From Citrobacter youngae ATCC 29220 (GTDB lineage Bacteria > Pseudomonadota > Gammaproteobacteria > Enterobacterales > Enterobacteriaceae): a DNA stretch of 64,000 nucleotides. Below the pieces are notes generated by a model, which was not told the DNA's origin, ran no database searches, and worked only from the letters and a program-made list of their open reading frames with translations. A program made the position numbers and the translations under genes. The stretch covers positions 743 through 64,742 of the forward strand of contig NZ_GG730300.1 in assembly GCF_000155975.1 (NCBI RefSeq), written 5' to 3'. Positions 29,631 through 39,915 of this stretch are shown here, piece by piece; positions within the stretch are counted from its first letter, which is position 1, and every line of letters begins with the position of its first letter.

Positions 29631-30706
29631 CTGTACTGATTCACGTTCTGGGATCGGATATCCCTCACCATAACCATACCGTGCTGCGGTTTTTTAACGA
29701 TTCGCTGGCTGCGACGAGCGAGCATGCGCGCACGTTTATGGTTGCAGGCCAGGATGCTGGATTCAGTGAGAGCTGCCCGGCGTTATCGCTGAGTTTCTAC
29801 GGCGGGAAAAAGGCGCTGGCCGAAGCCGTTATTGCGAAGGCAAAAGCGGATCGCCAACAGCGTTTCTTCTTCCACGGTCAGTTCAACACCAGCCTGTGGC
29901 TGGCGCTACTGAGCGGGGGAATTAAACCGCAACAGTTTTACTGGCACATCTGGGGCGCTGATTTATATGAAGTTTCCAGTGGGCTGAAATTCCGACTGTT
30001 TTACCCGATTCGTCGCATGGCGCAGAATCGCGTAGGCTGCGTGTTCGCTACGCGAGGTGATTTACGCTATTTCTCTGGACTACATCCGCATGTCCGTGGC
30101 GAGCTGCTCTATTTCCCGACGCGGATGGATCCTTCGCTTAATACTATGAGCAGTGAACGTCAGCGCAGCGGCAAGATGACGGTGTTGGTTGGCAACTCCG
30201 GCGATCGCAGCAATGAGCATGTTGCCGCGTTACGTGCCGTTCACCAGCAGTTTGGCGACACGGTGAATGTGATAGTGCCGATGGGGTATCCTGCGAATAA
30301 TACGGCCTATATTGACGAAGTTCGTCAGGCGGGTCTGGCATTATTTAGCGCGGATAATTTGCAAATATTGCATGAAAAGCTGGAATTTGATGCCTATCTG
30401 GCATTATTGCGCCAGTGCGATCTTGGCTACTTTATTTTTGCCCGACAGCAAGGGATCGGCACCCTGTGTTTGTTGATCCAGGCCGGTATCCCGTGCGTAC
30501 TCAACCGTGAAAATCCTTTCTGGCAGGATATGGCAGAGCAAAATATCCCGGTCCTGTTTACAACAGACCAACTCAATGAAGGTCTGGTACGCGAAGCGCA
30601 GCGTCAACTGGCGTTGGTAGATAAAAATACGATCACCTTCTTTAGCCCGAATTATCTGCAGCCGTGGCATCACGCGCTGAGCATCGCTTCAGGAGAAACG
30701 GTATGA
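29627..30706 (+). CDS. wecF: WecF, TDP-Fuc4NAc:lipid II transferase
   Basis: A 359-residue glycosyltransferase (family GT56) that adds Fuc4NAc to lipid II, completing the ECA trisaccharide lipid III. The family start [17 protein letters not shown] and the block [12 protein letters not shown] are present. It has no membrane helix and is expected at the cytoplasmic face. It overlaps wzyE at the ATGA. Confidence 0.97.
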   Translation: MTVLIHVLGSDIPHHNHTVLRFFNDSLAATSEHARTFMVAGQDAGFSESCPALSLSFYGGKKALAEAVIAKAKADRQQRFFFHGQFNTSLWLALLSGGIKPQQFYWHIWGADLYEVSSGLKFRLFYPIRRMAQNRVGCVFATRGDLRYFSGLHPHVRGELLYFPTRMDPSLNTMSSERQRSGKMTVLVGNSGDRSNEHVAALRAVHQQFGDTVNVIVPMGYPANNTAYIDEVRQAGLALFSADNLQILHEKLEFDAYLALLRQCDLGYFIFARQQGIGTLCLLIQAGIPCVLNRENPFWQDMAEQNIPVLFTTDQLNEGLVREAQRQLALVDKNTITFFSPNYLQPWHHALSIASGETV

Positions 30707-32058
30707 GCCTGATGCAATTCAGCGGTCTGCTGGTGGTCTGGCTGCTCTCCACTTTGTTTATCGCCACGCTGACCTGGTTTGAATTCCGCCGCGTGCGTTT
30801 TAACTTCAATGTCTTTTTCTCATTGCTGTTTTTGCTGACGTTCTTCTTCGGGTTCCCGTTGACCAGCATCCTGGTGTTTCGTTTTGATGTAGCGGTAGCC
30901 CCACCGGAGATTTTACTGCAGGCCTTGCTGTCAGCGGCCTGTTTCTATGCCGTTTACTATGTGACGTATAAAACGCGCCTGCGCAAGCGCGCAGAGGATA
31001 AGCCGCGCAGACCTCTATTCACCATTAATCGCGTGGAAGCCCATTTGACCTGGATTATCCTGATGGCGATTGCGTTGGTGAGCGTGGGCGTCTTCTTTAT
31101 GCACAACGGCTTCCTGCTGTTCAGACTGCAATCCTACAGCCAGATTTTTTCCAGCGAAGTATCTGGAGTGGCGCTGAAGCGCTTCTTCTACTTCTTTATT
31201 CCGGCAATGTTGGTGGTTTACTTCCTGCGTCAGGACAGCAAAGCGTGGCTGTTTTTCCTGGTCAGCACCGTCGCGTTTGGCTTGTTGACCTATATGATCG
31301 TGGGTGGAACGCGTGCCAATATTATTATCGCGTTTGCCATTTTTCTGTTTATCGGCATTATTCGCGGTTGGATTTCGCTGTGGATGCTGGCCGCTGCGGG
31401 CGTGTTGGGCATTGTCGGTATGTTCTGGCTGGCGCTGAAACGCTATGGGTTGAACGTTAGCGGCGACGAGGCGTTCTATACTTTCCTGTACCTCACGCGT
31501 GATACCTTCTCACCGTGGGAAAATCTGGCGCTGTTGCTGCAGAATTATCACAATATTGAGTTCCAGGGGCTGGCGCCGATCGTCCGTGATTTCTACGTCT
31601 TTATCCCCTCCTGGCTGTGGCCAGGGCGACCGAGTATCGTACTCAACTCCGCGAACTACTTTACCTGGGAAGTGTTGAATAACCACTCAGGGCTGGCGAT
31701 TTCACCGACGTTAATTGGGTCGCTGGTGGTGATGGGCGGGGCGCTATTTATACCGTTAGGCGCGATTGTCGTCGGGTTAATCATTAAATGGTTCGACTGG
31801 CTATATGAATTAGGTAACCGCGAAACCAATCGCTACAAGGCGGCCATTTTGCACAGTTTCTGTTTTGGCGCCATTTTCAATATGATCGTTTTGGCACGTG
31901 AAGGACTGGATTCGTTTGTCTCGCGAGTGGTCTTTTTCCTCGTGATTTTTGGCGTTTGTCTGCTGGCGGCAAAACTGCTGTTCTGGCTATTCGATAGCGC
32001 GGGACTTATCCATAAACGAATTAAATCGCTGCCCCGGACACAGATTGAAGGATCGTAA
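30703..32058 (+). CDS. wzyE: WzyE, ECA polymerase
   Basis: A 451-residue inner-membrane protein with about 11 hydrophobic segments that polymerises ECA trisaccharides on the periplasmic side. Family blocks include [32 protein letters not shown] and the periplasmic loop with [10 protein letters not shown]. The ATG at 30703 has AGGAGA eight bases upstream; an earlier in-frame GTG at 30664 lies within wecF and is rejected. The stop overlaps the wecG ATG by one base. Confidence 0.96.
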   Translation: MSLMQFSGLLVVWLLSTLFIATLTWFEFRRVRFNFNVFFSLLFLLTFFFGFPLTSILVFRFDVAVAPPEILLQALLSAACFYAVYYVTYKTRLRKRAEDKPRRPLFTINRVEAHLTWIILMAIALVSVGVFFMHNGFLLFRLQSYSQIFSSEVSGVALKRFFYFFIPAMLVVYFLRQDSKAWLFFLVSTVAFGLLTYMIVGGTRANIIIAFAIFLFIGIIRGWISLWMLAAAGVLGIVGMFWLALKRYGLNVSGDEAFYTFLYLTRDTFSPWENLALLLQNYHNIEFQGLAPIVRDFYVFIPSWLWPGRPSIVLNSANYFTWEVLNNHSGLAISPTLIGSLVVMGGALFIPLGAIVVGLIIKWFDWLYELGNRETNRYKAAILHSFCFGAIFNMIVLAREGLDSFVSRVVFFLVIFGVCLLAAKLLFWLFDSAGLIHKRIKSLPRTQIEGS

Positions 32059-32798
32059 TGACGGATAACACAACTGCGCCGCTGTATGCGTTGCGCGGGC
32101 TACAACTGATTGGCTGGCGCGATATGCAGCATGCGTTAAATTACCTGTTTGCCGAAGGGCAGCTCAGGCCAGGGACGCTGGTGGCTATCAATGCCGAGAA
32201 AATGCTGACGGCAGAAGATAACCCTGAAGTACGGGATCTGATTAACGCCGCTGAGTTCAAATATGCGGATGGCATTAGCGTGGTGCGTTCGGTGCGTAAG
32301 AAATTCCCGCAGGCGCAGGTTTCACGGGTAGCCGGAGCTGACCTTTGGGAGGCGCTTATGGCGCGAGCCGGGCAGGAGGGAACACCTGTTTTCCTGATTG
32401 GCGGCAAGCCTGAGGTTTTGGCGCAAACCGAAGCAAAACTGCGTGCGCAGTGGCGTGTAAACATCGTGGGTAGCCAGGACGGTTATTTTACGCCGGAGCA
32501 GCGTCAGGCGTTGTTTGAACGTATCCACGCCAGCGGTGCGCAAATTGTGACGGTGGCGATGGGGTCACCGAAACAAGAGATCTTTATGCGTGATTGCCGG
32601 AAGATTCATCCTGAAGCGCTATATATGGGCGTGGGGGGGACCTACGACGTGTTTACCGGTCACGTTAAGCGTGCGCCTAAAATTTGGCAAAACCTGGGAC
32701 TGGAGTGGCTATATCGCTTACTGTCGCAGCCAAGCCGTATTACTCGCCAACTTCGCTTGTTACGCTATCTCCGCTGGCACTATACCGGCAACCTCTGA
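32058..32798 (+). CDS. wecG: WecG, UDP-ManNAcA transferase
   Basis: A 246-residue glycosyltransferase of family GT26 (WecG/TagA/CpsF). It transfers ManNAcA to GlcNAc-PP-undecaprenol to form ECA lipid II. The block [13 protein letters not shown] and the motif [18 protein letters not shown] are characteristic, and the C-terminal [19 protein letters not shown] is amphipathic and basic, a likely membrane-association element. It is the last ECA gene. Confidence 0.97.
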   Translation: MTDNTTAPLYALRGLQLIGWRDMQHALNYLFAEGQLRPGTLVAINAEKMLTAEDNPEVRDLINAAEFKYADGISVVRSVRKKFPQAQVSRVAGADLWEALMARAGQEGTPVFLIGGKPEVLAQTEAKLRAQWRVNIVGSQDGYFTPEQRQALFERIHASGAQIVTVAMGSPKQEIFMRDCRKIHPEALYMGVGGTYDVFTGHVKRAPKIWQNLGLEWLYRLLSQPSRITRQLRLLRYLRWHYTGNL

Positions 32799-32812
32799 TG
32801 CTCTCTCCTCTG

Positions 32813-32846
32813 ATAAGTAGCGTAATCTGCTAATTACGCTACTTAT
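32813..32846. other. 14-bp perfect hairpin after wecG
   Basis: The arms ataagtagcgtaat (32813-32826) and attacgctacttat (32833-32846) pair perfectly around loop CTGCTA. There is no T run. It lies at the end of the ECA operon and is probably a 3' end or terminator-like structure. Confidence 0.6.
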
Positions 32847-33074
32847 TCACAACATAATCGCTGCTTTCTCGCACAATCTATTCATTTTTTGAATGCTTTA
32901 ATTGCCATTTAAGCGATTTTAGGAAACCATTCGCAACAATCATTACAGTGCCGTGGTGTATTTGGCGCCAACCGTAAAGCGGTCGGTGCCGTATGGCCTG
33001 TTATGGAATAACAAGATGTACCCATAACGAGAACCGGTAATACCGGACTGCATGCAAACACATCAAGAGGATTT

Positions 33075-34460
33075 ATGGCCGAGAACAAACCTGAGCTACA
33101 GCGTGGGCTGGAGGCTCGTCACATTGAATTAATTGCCCTTGGGGGCACTATTGGCGTCGGACTGTTTATGGGCGCCGCCAGTACCCTGAAATGGGCGGGG
33201 CCTTCGGTCCTGCTGGCGTATATCGTCGCCGGGCTGTTCGTCTTTTTCATTATGCGTTCTATGGGGGAGATGTTATTCCTCGAGCCAGTTGCTGGCTCAT
33301 TCGCGGTTTACGCCCACCGTTATATGAGCCCCTTCTTTGGCTATCTCACCGCCTGGTCGTACTGGTTTATGTGGATGGCGGTGGGGATATCAGAGATTAC
33401 CGCCATCGGGGTCTACGTCCAGTTCTGGTTCCCGGAAATGGCGCAATGGATACCCGCGCTGATTGCTGTTGGACTGGTTGCGCTGGCAAACCTCGCCGCG
33501 GTTCGTCTGTATGGTGAAATTGAGTTCTGGTTTGCCATGATCAAAGTGACCACCATCATTGTGATGATCGTCATTGGGTTAGGGGTGATTTTCTTCGGCT
33601 TTGGCAATGGCGGTCAGGCGATCGGCTTTGGCAACCTGACCGAGCATGGCGGTTTCTTTGCTGGCGGCTGGAAGGGCTTCCTGACGGCATTGTGCATTGT
33701 CGTCGCCTCTTACCAGGGCGTGGAGCTGATCGGTATTACTGCGGGTGAGGCGAAGAATCCGCAGGTCACGCTGCGTAGCGCGGTGGGCAAAGTGCTGTGG
33801 CGTATCCTGATTTTCTACGTCGGCGCGATTTTTGTTATCGTCACTATTTTCCCGTGGAATGAGATTGGCAGCAACGGTAGCCCATTTGTTCTCACTTTTG
33901 CCAAGATTGGTATTACCGCCGCGGCTGGAATTATTAACTTTGTGGTCCTGACGGCGGCGCTGTCAGGCTGCAACAGCGGCATGTACAGCTGCGGGCGTAT
34001 GCTCTACGCGCTGGCAAAGAACCGCCAGCTACCTGCGGCTGTGGGAAAAGTGTCCCGCCAGGGCGTGCCGGTTGCCGGTGTGGCTATTTCTATCGCGATC
34101 CTGCTGATTGGTTCGTGCCTGAACTACATCATTCCCAATCCGCAGCGCGTATTCGTTTATGTCTATAGCGCCAGCGTGCTGCCGGGGATGGTGCCATGGT
34201 TTGTGATCCTGATAAGCCAGCTGCGTTTCCGTCAGGCGCATAAAGCGGCGATTGCCAGTCATCCTTTCCGCTCGATTCTGTTCCCGTGGGCGAATTATTT
34301 GACGATGGCGTTCCTGATTTGCGTATTAATCGGTATGTACTTTAATGAAGATACCCGAATGTCGCTCTTTGTTGGCATTATCTTCTTACTGGCCGTGACG
34401 CTCATTTATAAGGTTTTTGGACTGAATCGCCACGGCACAGCCCAAAAATTGCAGGAATAA
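33075..34460 (+). CDS. yifK: YifK/ThrP, threonine/serine permease (APC family)
   Basis: A 461-residue amino acid permease with 12 predicted membrane helices. The APC signature [24 protein letters not shown] is at the N terminus, and the substrate segment [18 protein letters not shown] is typical. E. coli YifK was recently described as a threonine/serine:H+ symporter. AGAGG precedes the ATG. The 276-bp leader contains hairpins (33001-33027 and 33034-33046) and a CA-rich stretch gcaaacacatcaa just upstream of the ribosome site, of the kind bound by small RNA GcvB, which represses yifK in Salmonella. Confidence 0.95.
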   Translation: MAENKPELQRGLEARHIELIALGGTIGVGLFMGAASTLKWAGPSVLLAYIVAGLFVFFIMRSMGEMLFLEPVAGSFAVYAHRYMSPFFGYLTAWSYWFMWMAVGISEITAIGVYVQFWFPEMAQWIPALIAVGLVALANLAAVRLYGEIEFWFAMIKVTTIIVMIVIGLGVIFFGFGNGGQAIGFGNLTEHGGFFAGGWKGFLTALCIVVASYQGVELIGITAGEAKNPQVTLRSAVGKVLWRILIFYVGAIFVIVTIFPWNEIGSNGSPFVLTFAKIGITAAAGIINFVVLTAALSGCNSGMYSCGRMLYALAKNRQLPAAVGKVSRQGVPVAGVAISIAILLIGSCLNYIIPNPQRVFVYVYSASVLPGMVPWFVILISQLRFRQAHKAAIASHPFRSILFPWANYLTMAFLICVLIGMYFNEDTRMSLFVGIIFLLAVTLIYKVFGLNRHGTAQKLQE

Positions 34461-34512
34461 GCGACAAAACGCACAAACCATGACCAAACGATAATTTATT
34501 TTAAAAAAGCAC

Positions 34513-34541
34513 TAGACAGCAGACCGAGACCTCCGTAATAT
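34513..34541 (+). promoter_or_regulatory. promoter of the argX-hisR-leuT-proM operon
   Basis: TAGACA (34513-34518), a 17-bp spacer and TAATAT (34536-34541) are followed by a GC-rich discriminator, ccagccccg, typical of stringently controlled stable RNA promoters. An AT-rich tract just upstream (taatttattttaaaaaa) could act as UP element or Fis region. Confidence 0.8.
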
Positions 34542-34562
34542 CCAGCCCCGCAACGGCGCTAA

Positions 34563-34639
<77 letters not shown>

Positions 34640-34693
34640 TTTAGTCAGGTGCCGAGCTGCGGTGGTTTTAATACCGCGTAAAAGATTTGCAGT

Positions 34694-34770
34694 GGTGGCT
34701 ATAGCTCAGTTGGTAGAGCCCTGGATTGTGATTCCAGTTGTCGTGGGTTCGAATCCCATTAGCCACCCCA
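34694..34770 (+). tRNA. hisR: tRNA-His (anticodon GTG)
   Basis: A 77-base tRNA including the extra 5' G (position -1) that marks tRNA-His, opposite C73. The anticodon GTG is at 34728-34730; CCA is encoded. Confidence 0.97.
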
Positions 34771-34790
34771 TTAATTTAAAGTTGTGAAAT

Positions 34791-34877
34791 GCGAAGGTGG
34801 CGGAATTGGTAGACGCGCTAGCTTCAGGTGTTAGTGTCCTTACGGACGTGGGGGTTCAAGTCCCCCCCCTCGCACCA
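34791..34877 (+). tRNA. leuT: tRNA-Leu (anticodon CAG)
   Basis: An 87-base class II tRNA with a long variable arm (tgtccttacggacg). The anticodon CAG is at 34825-34827; CCA is encoded. Confidence 0.97.
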
Positions 34878-34918
34878 CGACTTAAAGAATTGAACTAAAA
34901 ATTCAAAAAGCAGTAAAA

Positions 34919-34995
34919 CGGCGAGTAGCGCAGCTTGGTAGCGCAACTGGTTTGGGACCAGTGGGTCGGAGGTTCGAATCCTCTCTCGCCGACCA
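34919..34995 (+). tRNA. proM: tRNA-Pro (anticodon TGG)
   Basis: A 77-base tRNA with anticodon TGG at 34953-34955, acceptor CGGCGAG/CTCGCCG and encoded CCA. It is the last tRNA of the operon. Confidence 0.97.
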
Positions 34996-35001
34996 ATTTT
35001 G

Positions 35002-35030
35002 AACCCCGCTTCGGCGGGGTTTTTTGTTTT
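35002..35030 (+). terminator. tRNA operon terminator
   Basis: A stem aaccccgc/gcggggtt with a stable TTCG loop, followed by TTTTTGTTTT, lies six bases after tRNA-Pro. Confidence 0.95.
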
Positions 35031-35114
35031 CTGATGTTCCCTTCACCGCCCTCATTCCTGCGAATTACCTGATGTCTTAAAAAGTTCGAATTCATGTCTT
35101 TTGCAGTACAACCA

Positions 35115-35137
35115 TGGCATGCGTTGTGCAATAATAT
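35115..35137 (+). promoter_or_regulatory. glmZ promoter, sigma-54-like and sigma-70-like boxes overlapping
   Basis: TGGCAT (35115-35120) and GTGCA (35126-35130) have the spacing of a -24/-12 sigma-54 promoter, one base off consensus. TAATAT (35132-35137) can serve as a sigma-70 -10 box. In E. coli and Salmonella glmZ is transcribed from sigma-54 and/or sigma-70 promoters under GlrR control. The assignment follows from position and similarity. Confidence 0.6.
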
Positions 35138-35141
35138 ACGC

Positions 35142-35347
35142 GTAGATGCTCATTCCATCTCTTATGTTCGCCATCTGGCCTCATAAACTCAGGAATGATG
35201 CAGAGCCGTTTACGGTGCTTATCGTCCACTGACAGATGTCGCTCTTGCCTCATCAAACACCATGGACATAACGTTGAGTGAAGCACCCATTTATGTTGTC
35301 ATACAGACCTGTTTGACGCCTGCTCCTCACCGAGCGGGCGTTTTTTT
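35142..35347 (+). ncRNA. glmZ: GlmZ small RNA
   Basis: A stretch of about 206 bases closely follows the E. coli GlmZ sequence as I recall it (start gtagatgctcattccatctc). The central block gagccgtttacggtgcttatcg is present, and the end is an intrinsic terminator with arms cgcctgctc (35317-35325) and gagcgggcg (35332-35340) plus seven T. GlmZ, with Hfq, activates glmS mRNA translation and is inactivated by RapZ/RNase E cleavage when glucosamine-6-phosphate is plentiful. In E. coli it lies between aslA and hemY. Here the asl genes are missing and glmZ directly follows the tRNA operon. Confidence 0.93.
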
Positions 35348-35405
35348 ATGCCTACAAGTTGCCTCGAAGCATCCCGACTGGTTTTGTCTATACGATTGAA
35401 ATAAG

Positions 35406-35436
35406 TAGGCCCGGTAAGCGAAGCGCCACCGGGCAA
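35406..35436. repeat. REP element between glmZ and hemY
   Basis: A REP unit, taggcccggtaagcg...gccaccgggca, lies in the tail-to-tail gap of glmZ (+) and hemY (-). Confidence 0.85.
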
Positions 35437-35443
35437 GAGGGAA

Positions 35444-36643
35444 TTACTGCGAGGGATTGTTGTTCTGCAGGGTCAACATCAGGCCATCACGACGCATGGT
35501 GGCGGCTTCTTCCGGCTGATGCAGTCGGTCCAGCGCGTCAGCAAGCCAGGCGTAGTCGTAGGCGTCCGGGCGCTGTTTGAGCGCTGCGCGGAAGGCGAGC
35601 GTAGCTTCCTGCCATTCGCCATGCTTCATTAACGATTGCCCCAGCGTGCTCCACAGCAACGGGCGATCGCCTACGGCCTTAATCTGCTGGCGCAGCACTT
35701 TTTCTATCTGTTCCGGATTGTTGGTTTTCAGGCGCGGGATCGGCAGCACCAGACGGTCATCGTACTGACGTTTCAGACCGTCAATGATGACCTGCTGCGC
35801 CGTATCGTGATCGTCGCACTCAATCAGATGTTCAGCCATCGCCACCTGCAGGGCAACCTGATGACGGGTTTTACGGTTCTGGTTTTTCCACCAGGCACGT
35901 AGCCCCTCGCTGCCCTGATCGGCGCGAACCTGATCCATCAGACCCACCCATGCCTGCTGTTCCAGCATAGCGCGGTGCTCTTCATCACCCACATGCGCTT
36001 TAGCCATAGAAGGGATGATATCCAGTAACGAACTCCATGCGCCGGTGCGAATGTAAGCCTGCTCAGCCAGACGCAGCACTTCCGGATGACGCGGCGTCAC
36101 TTCCAGCAGTTTATCTACGCTGTGGCGCGCGGCGTGATTTTCATTACGAGCAAGCTGCAGACGAACGCGAGCGATTTCTACCGGGATCGTATCGTTCCCG
36201 GCCAGTTCAGCGGCACGCTCAAGGTGTTGATTCGCGCGCGCTTCATCGCCACGTTGCTGAGCCGCTTCTGCCGCCAGCAGGTAATTCACTACCGGTTGTT
36301 CTGCATGATCGGCATTTTTCGACATCAGCTTTTCAACCTGCTGATAATCGCCTTCTGCCAGCTTGAGCAGCGCCTGCTCGGTCTGCTTACGGGCGCGACG
36401 ACGCTTACGGCCTACAAACCAACCGCGGGTATGTGCGCCAGTGCGGAAAATTCGGCGCAACAGCCATTCAATCGCAAACAGGATGACCATCGCGACGATC
36501 AGGATGATTACCAGGCCCGTCACGCTGGTCTCAATGTTGTAATTATCCGTCTGGATCAGCACGTAGCCCTGATGACCGGCCATCATCGGACCGACAACGA
36601 TCCCGGCAATCAACAGTACAAAGAGCAATAATACTTTTAGCAT
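35444..36643 (-). CDS. hemY: HemY, haem-operon inner-membrane TPR protein
   Basis: A 399-residue protein with two N-terminal membrane segments (about 1-25 and 40-62), followed by a tetratricopeptide-rich cytoplasmic or periplasmic region (NYLLAAEAAQQRGDEARANQHLERAAEL). It is encoded at the end of the hemCDXY operon. The precise role is unsettled; it is thought to aid late haem synthesis, and it is distinct from the protoporphyrinogen oxidase called HemY in Bacillus. I chose the second of two adjacent ATGs (36643, AGGAG at seven bases); the first would overlap the hemX stop by one base. Confidence 0.93.
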   Translation of the reverse strand: MLKVLLLFVLLIAGIVVGPMMAGHQGYVLIQTDNYNIETSVTGLVIILIVAMVILFAIEWLLRRIFRTGAHTRGWFVGRKRRRARKQTEQALLKLAEGDYQQVEKLMSKNADHAEQPVVNYLLAAEAAQQRGDEARANQHLERAAELAGNDTIPVEIARVRLQLARNENHAARHSVDKLLEVTPRHPEVLRLAEQAYIRTGAWSSLLDIIPSMAKAHVGDEEHRAMLEQQAWVGLMDQVRADQGSEGLRAWWKNQNRKTRHQVALQVAMAEHLIECDDHDTAQQVIIDGLKRQYDDRLVLPIPRLKTNNPEQIEKVLRQQIKAVGDRPLLWSTLGQSLMKHGEWQEATLAFRAALKQRPDAYDYAWLADALDRLHQPEEAATMRRDGLMLTLQNNNPSQ

Positions 36644-36645
36644 CA

Positions 36646-37821
36646 TTATTCTCCTTGCGGCGCGGTTGCCGGAGTGTCTGCCGAAGGCGCGGGCGCTGCG
36701 GCAACCGGAGAGGTTGTCGGCTGGGCCAGTAAATTACGTACGCGGGTCTGCATTAACTTGTCGAGAATAGCCTGGCTCTGAAGCGTTTCCGGTACGTCCA
36801 TGCTGATGCTTTGCTGACTCAGCTGGTCCACCTCGTCAAGGAACGCTTTGGTCGTTGCATCGTCGGTGTCGTAGTAGGCGCGCACCCAGGTGGAGACATT
36901 TTCCAGCGCCTGGCGGTATGTCTCTTCCTGATGGCGCGGCACGGCCTGGGCGGCCACTAGCAGGCGAGAACGGATGTTTTCACGTAAGTATACGTCCTGG
37001 TTCGGCGCCAGCAGGGGAACGGCGGTTTCATCTCGACGGCGAATAGTGATAAAGCTGTCCATAAAGTTCTGCCAGCTTTTTTGTAGATTGACGCGCCATT
37101 CGCTAATTGAGCTGGACAGCTCGCTGCTGTCGGAATCCATCGGCGAATCGTCGGTGTCGTTGTCGGCCAGACGCAGGTTATCGATCTGGTTAGAGAGCTG
37201 ATTCACTTTCAGGATAATGCCGTCATAATCGACCTGAGTCACCGCCGAGAGGCTCGCGATATCGTCGGTAATCGCGCGACGGGCGGTAATCAGGCTTGGG
37301 TCATTCATATCCGCCAGGCTGGCGTCAGCGCTTTTCAGCAGCGCCGCGGCGGTGGTAACGTCCTGATCGCTCCATAATTTACGACCGGCCAGTTTCACCA
37401 GGAAATCAGCCTGCGCCAGCAGCCATGTCCCTGCGTCGCTGCCGGAGATCGTGGCGACTTTTTGCTGTACTTCATCAAGCTGTTTGACCAGCGCGGCCTG
37501 CTGGCGAGTGGCTTCATCAAGCTGCGTTGCCTGCTGTTTAATAATGCCTTCCAGCTCAGCCTTTTGGGCTTCTTGCGCTTTTTGCAGCGCCGTAAGCTGA
37601 TTCGCCAGCGCATCGCTGGTAGCCGTCTGCGTCGTTGCCTGCTGTTTCCCCCAGCCATATAGCCCCACACCTGCCGCCAGCGCGATAGCAATCGCCACCG
37701 CGCTCAGGATCAGCGCCGTGCTGTTGTGACCCTTTTTTTCAGTATTGACTGGCTGTGATGTGGTTTCCACGGCCTCCCTGGTCTCTTCAACCACGGCGGA
37801 GGATTTTTCTTGTTCCGTCAT
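36646..37821 (-). CDS. hemX: HemX, membrane protein of the hem operon
   Basis: A 391-residue single-pass protein. A short acidic cytoplasmic N terminus precedes a membrane helix at about 33-53 ([21 protein letters not shown]) and a coiled coil at about 70-125 ([18 protein letters not shown]...). The large C-terminal domain ends in a Pro/Ala-rich tail. It was once annotated as uroporphyrinogen methyltransferase, but catalytic motifs of that family are not visible. It follows hemD and is coupled to hemY. Confidence 0.93.
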   Translation of the reverse strand: MTEQEKSSAVVEETREAVETTSQPVNTEKKGHNSTALILSAVAIAIALAAGVGLYGWGKQQATTQTATSDALANQLTALQKAQEAQKAELEGIIKQQATQLDEATRQQAALVKQLDEVQQKVATISGSDAGTWLLAQADFLVKLAGRKLWSDQDVTTAAALLKSADASLADMNDPSLITARRAITDDIASLSAVTQVDYDGIILKVNQLSNQIDNLRLADNDTDDSPMDSDSSELSSSISEWRVNLQKSWQNFMDSFITIRRRDETAVPLLAPNQDVYLRENIRSRLLVAAQAVPRHQEETYRQALENVSTWVRAYYDTDDATTKAFLDEVDQLSQQSISMDVPETLQSQAILDKLMQTRVRNLLAQPTTSPVAAAPAPSADTPATAPQGE

Positions 37822-37842
37822 TATGGCATCCCATTATGAGAG

Positions 37843-38583
37843 TTATTGTAATGCGCGTAATAGCGCATCGTTGTCGGCGTTATCAGCGACCTTAATATCT
37901 TGCCAGCCCAGTTCCCGGGCGAGGTGCGCCAGACGCTCACTGACGACCAGCAGCCGACAGCGTAGTAACCAGTGCTCACGATACCACTGCGGAATGAGCG
38001 ACCAGAGCTGTTGTAGCATCTCTCCGCTGGTGACCACCAACGTGGTCACGCCGCGAGATTGCCAGCGCATTGCTTCTTCCGCACCCGCGTAATTTTTTGC
38101 ACTGCGTTGATAACATTCACAAAAATCAACATCGGCTCCGCGTGCCGTCAGGGTTTCACCTATCAGCTCACGGCCACCGTTGCCGCGTAAAATAAGCGCG
38201 CGTTTTCCTGCAATATTTTGTAATTCAGGTAATTGTAGCAAGACTTCGCTGATTTCCCGATCCTGAGGATAGTGAATATTGAAGCTGCTAACAGTATGCA
38301 GCGCCAGCGCCGTTGTGCGGCCAATGGCAAAATAACGCGGGAGGGAGGGCCAGCTTTTCCCTTGCTGGTGAAGTTCAGCATCTGCAAAGGTAACCGCGTG
38401 CTGCGAGAGGGCGAAGAGCAGATCGTTCTCCGTCAGCGCCGACAGTCGGGAGGGAAGCGTTGCCAGTTCCTGACCCGGGGAAAACTCGATGAGCGGAAAA
38501 CTCCAGGCCACCTGCCCCAGTGCGCGCAGACGGCTCACTAACTCTTCCCCTGCGGGAGACGGGCGGGTGACCAGAATACTCAT
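37843..38583 (-). CDS. hemD: HemD, uroporphyrinogen III synthase
   Basis: A 246-residue enzyme that closes hydroxymethylbilane with inversion of ring D to uroporphyrinogen III. The start [18 protein letters not shown] is typical, as is the C-terminal [17 protein letters not shown] block. The sequence is poorly conserved overall, as is usual for HemD. The ATG at 38583 overlaps the hemC stop (ATGA); an upstream in-frame extension lies inside hemC and is rejected. Confidence 0.97.
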   Translation of the reverse strand: MSILVTRPSPAGEELVSRLRALGQVAWSFPLIEFSPGQELATLPSRLSALTENDLLFALSQHAVTFADAELHQQGKSWPSLPRYFAIGRTTALALHTVSSFNIHYPQDREISEVLLQLPELQNIAGKRALILRGNGGRELIGETLTARGADVDFCECYQRSAKNYAGAEEAMRWQSRGVTTLVVTSGEMLQQLWSLIPQWYREHWLLRCRLLVVSERLAHLARELGWQDIKVADNADNDALLRALQ

Positions 38584-39521
38584 GCGGGGGCATCTCCATT
38601 GTAAACGTCGGCCAGAATGGCGCGCGCACCGTTTTCCAGCAGCTCTTCTGCCAGAGAGATGCCCATTTGTTCGGCATCCTGCACGGCGCCGCGCCGTTCT
38701 CCGCATACCATCTGCGAACCGTCAGGCGCGCCGACCAGCGCGCGTAGCCAAATCTCACCATTGATGAGTTCAGCATAACTGCCGATAGGGACCTGACATC
38801 CCCCTTCGAGGCGGGTGTTCATGGCGCGTTCGGCTTTGACGCGTAGCGCGGTCTCTTCATGGTTGAGCGGCGCTAACAGCGCCCGAGTGCGCATATCATC
38901 CAGTCGGCACTCTATGCCAACCGCGCCTTGCCCGACAGCGGGCAGGGAGACTTCTGGCGGCAGTGCGGTGCGGACCCGCGACTCAAGCCCCAAACGTTTT
39001 AATCCAGCGACCGCCAGAATAATGGCGTCATAATCGCCGTTATCCAGTTTGCCGAGGCGCGTGCCAACGTTGCCGCGCAGCGAACGGATGATGAGATCCG
39101 GGCGACGCTTCGCTAACTGGCACTGACGACGCAAACTGGATGTCCCGACAATACTACCTGCGGGGAGGTCATCCAGCGTGTTGTACTTATTTGAGACGAA
39201 AGCATCACGCGGATCTTCACGCTCGCAAATGGTGACCAGCCCAAGACCGTCAGGGAACTCAACCGGCACATCCTTCATGGAATGCACGGCGATATCGGCG
39301 CGTTTTTCCAGCAGCGCGACTTCCAGCTCTTTAACAAACAGCCCTTTCCCCCCGACCTTCGCCAGCGGAGTATCAAGGATCACATCGCCACGGGTTACCA
39401 TAGGAACCAGTTCCACGATCAGACCGGGATGATTTGCCATTAAGGCGTCTTTGACATAATGTGCCTGCCAGAGCGCAAGGGGGCTTTGGCGTGTGGCAAT
39501 TCTCAAAACATTGTCTAACAT
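38580..39521 (-). CDS. hemC: HemC, hydroxymethylbilane synthase
   Basis: A 313-residue porphobilinogen deaminase that polymerises four porphobilinogens. The dipyrromethane-cofactor cysteine is in [12 protein letters not shown] (Cys242 in the family), and the catalytic aspartate region is [11 protein letters not shown] chose the ATG at 39521 ([14 protein letters not shown]), the usual start; an ATG at 39542 would add seven residues. It is the first gene of hemCDXY, divergent from cyaA. Confidence 0.96.
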   Translation of the reverse strand: MLDNVLRIATRQSPLALWQAHYVKDALMANHPGLIVELVPMVTRGDVILDTPLAKVGGKGLFVKELEVALLEKRADIAVHSMKDVPVEFPDGLGLVTICEREDPRDAFVSNKYNTLDDLPAGSIVGTSSLRRQCQLAKRRPDLIIRSLRGNVGTRLGKLDNGDYDAIILAVAGLKRLGLESRVRTALPPEVSLPAVGQGAVGIECRLDDMRTRALLAPLNHEETALRVKAERAMNTRLEGGCQVPIGSYAELINGEIWLRALVGAPDGSQMVCGERRGAVQDAEQMGISLAEELLENGARAILADVYNGDAPA

Positions 39522-39915
39522 GCTTGTTACCGTCATTATCAATCATTGACCATCCTAACATCCTTATCAAAGGGATGTCAGCGTTACGCTCAAACGTAAG
39601 TGAGAGGAAAAGGTGCTGCATCATCAGTGGCAGTGAATAATGACGAGAAACCTTCCGACCGTATGAAGGAATTTACACGTAACGAACGGTGCTACACTTG
39701 TATGTAGCGCATCTTTCTTTACGGTCAATGAGCAAGGTGTTAAATTGATCACGTTTTAGACCATTTTTTCGGCTGTACAGCGTAAAAAAATACGGGCGAA
39801 AAACAGGTAACGGTTATTTTTGACATACGGTTTATCCGAATTGATGACGATAATGGTGAGCGCTTGCGCCGCAGCAATCGACAACATGACGGATAGCAAC
39901 ATCAGGCGATACGTC
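39522..39915. promoter_or_regulatory. hemC/cyaA divergent control region
   Basis: A region of nearly 400 bp without a gene between divergent hemC and cyaA. It holds the CRP site at 39735-39756. AT-rich tracts at 39755-39800 would be part of the cyaA leader. I see no other gene, repeat or small RNA in it. Confidence 0.7.
39735..39756. promoter_or_regulatory. CRP site in the cyaA promoter
   Basis: TGTTA-N6-TCACG (39738-39753) is a good match to TGTGA-N6-TCACA. It sits at the position of the CRP site by which cAMP-CRP represses the main cyaA promoter in E. coli and Salmonella. Confidence 0.75.

Noticed and set aside
30664-30702. N-terminal extension of WzyE from an upstream start
   Set aside because: The extension lies inside wecF and adds charged residues before the first membrane helix; the ATG at 30703 has a good ribosome site.
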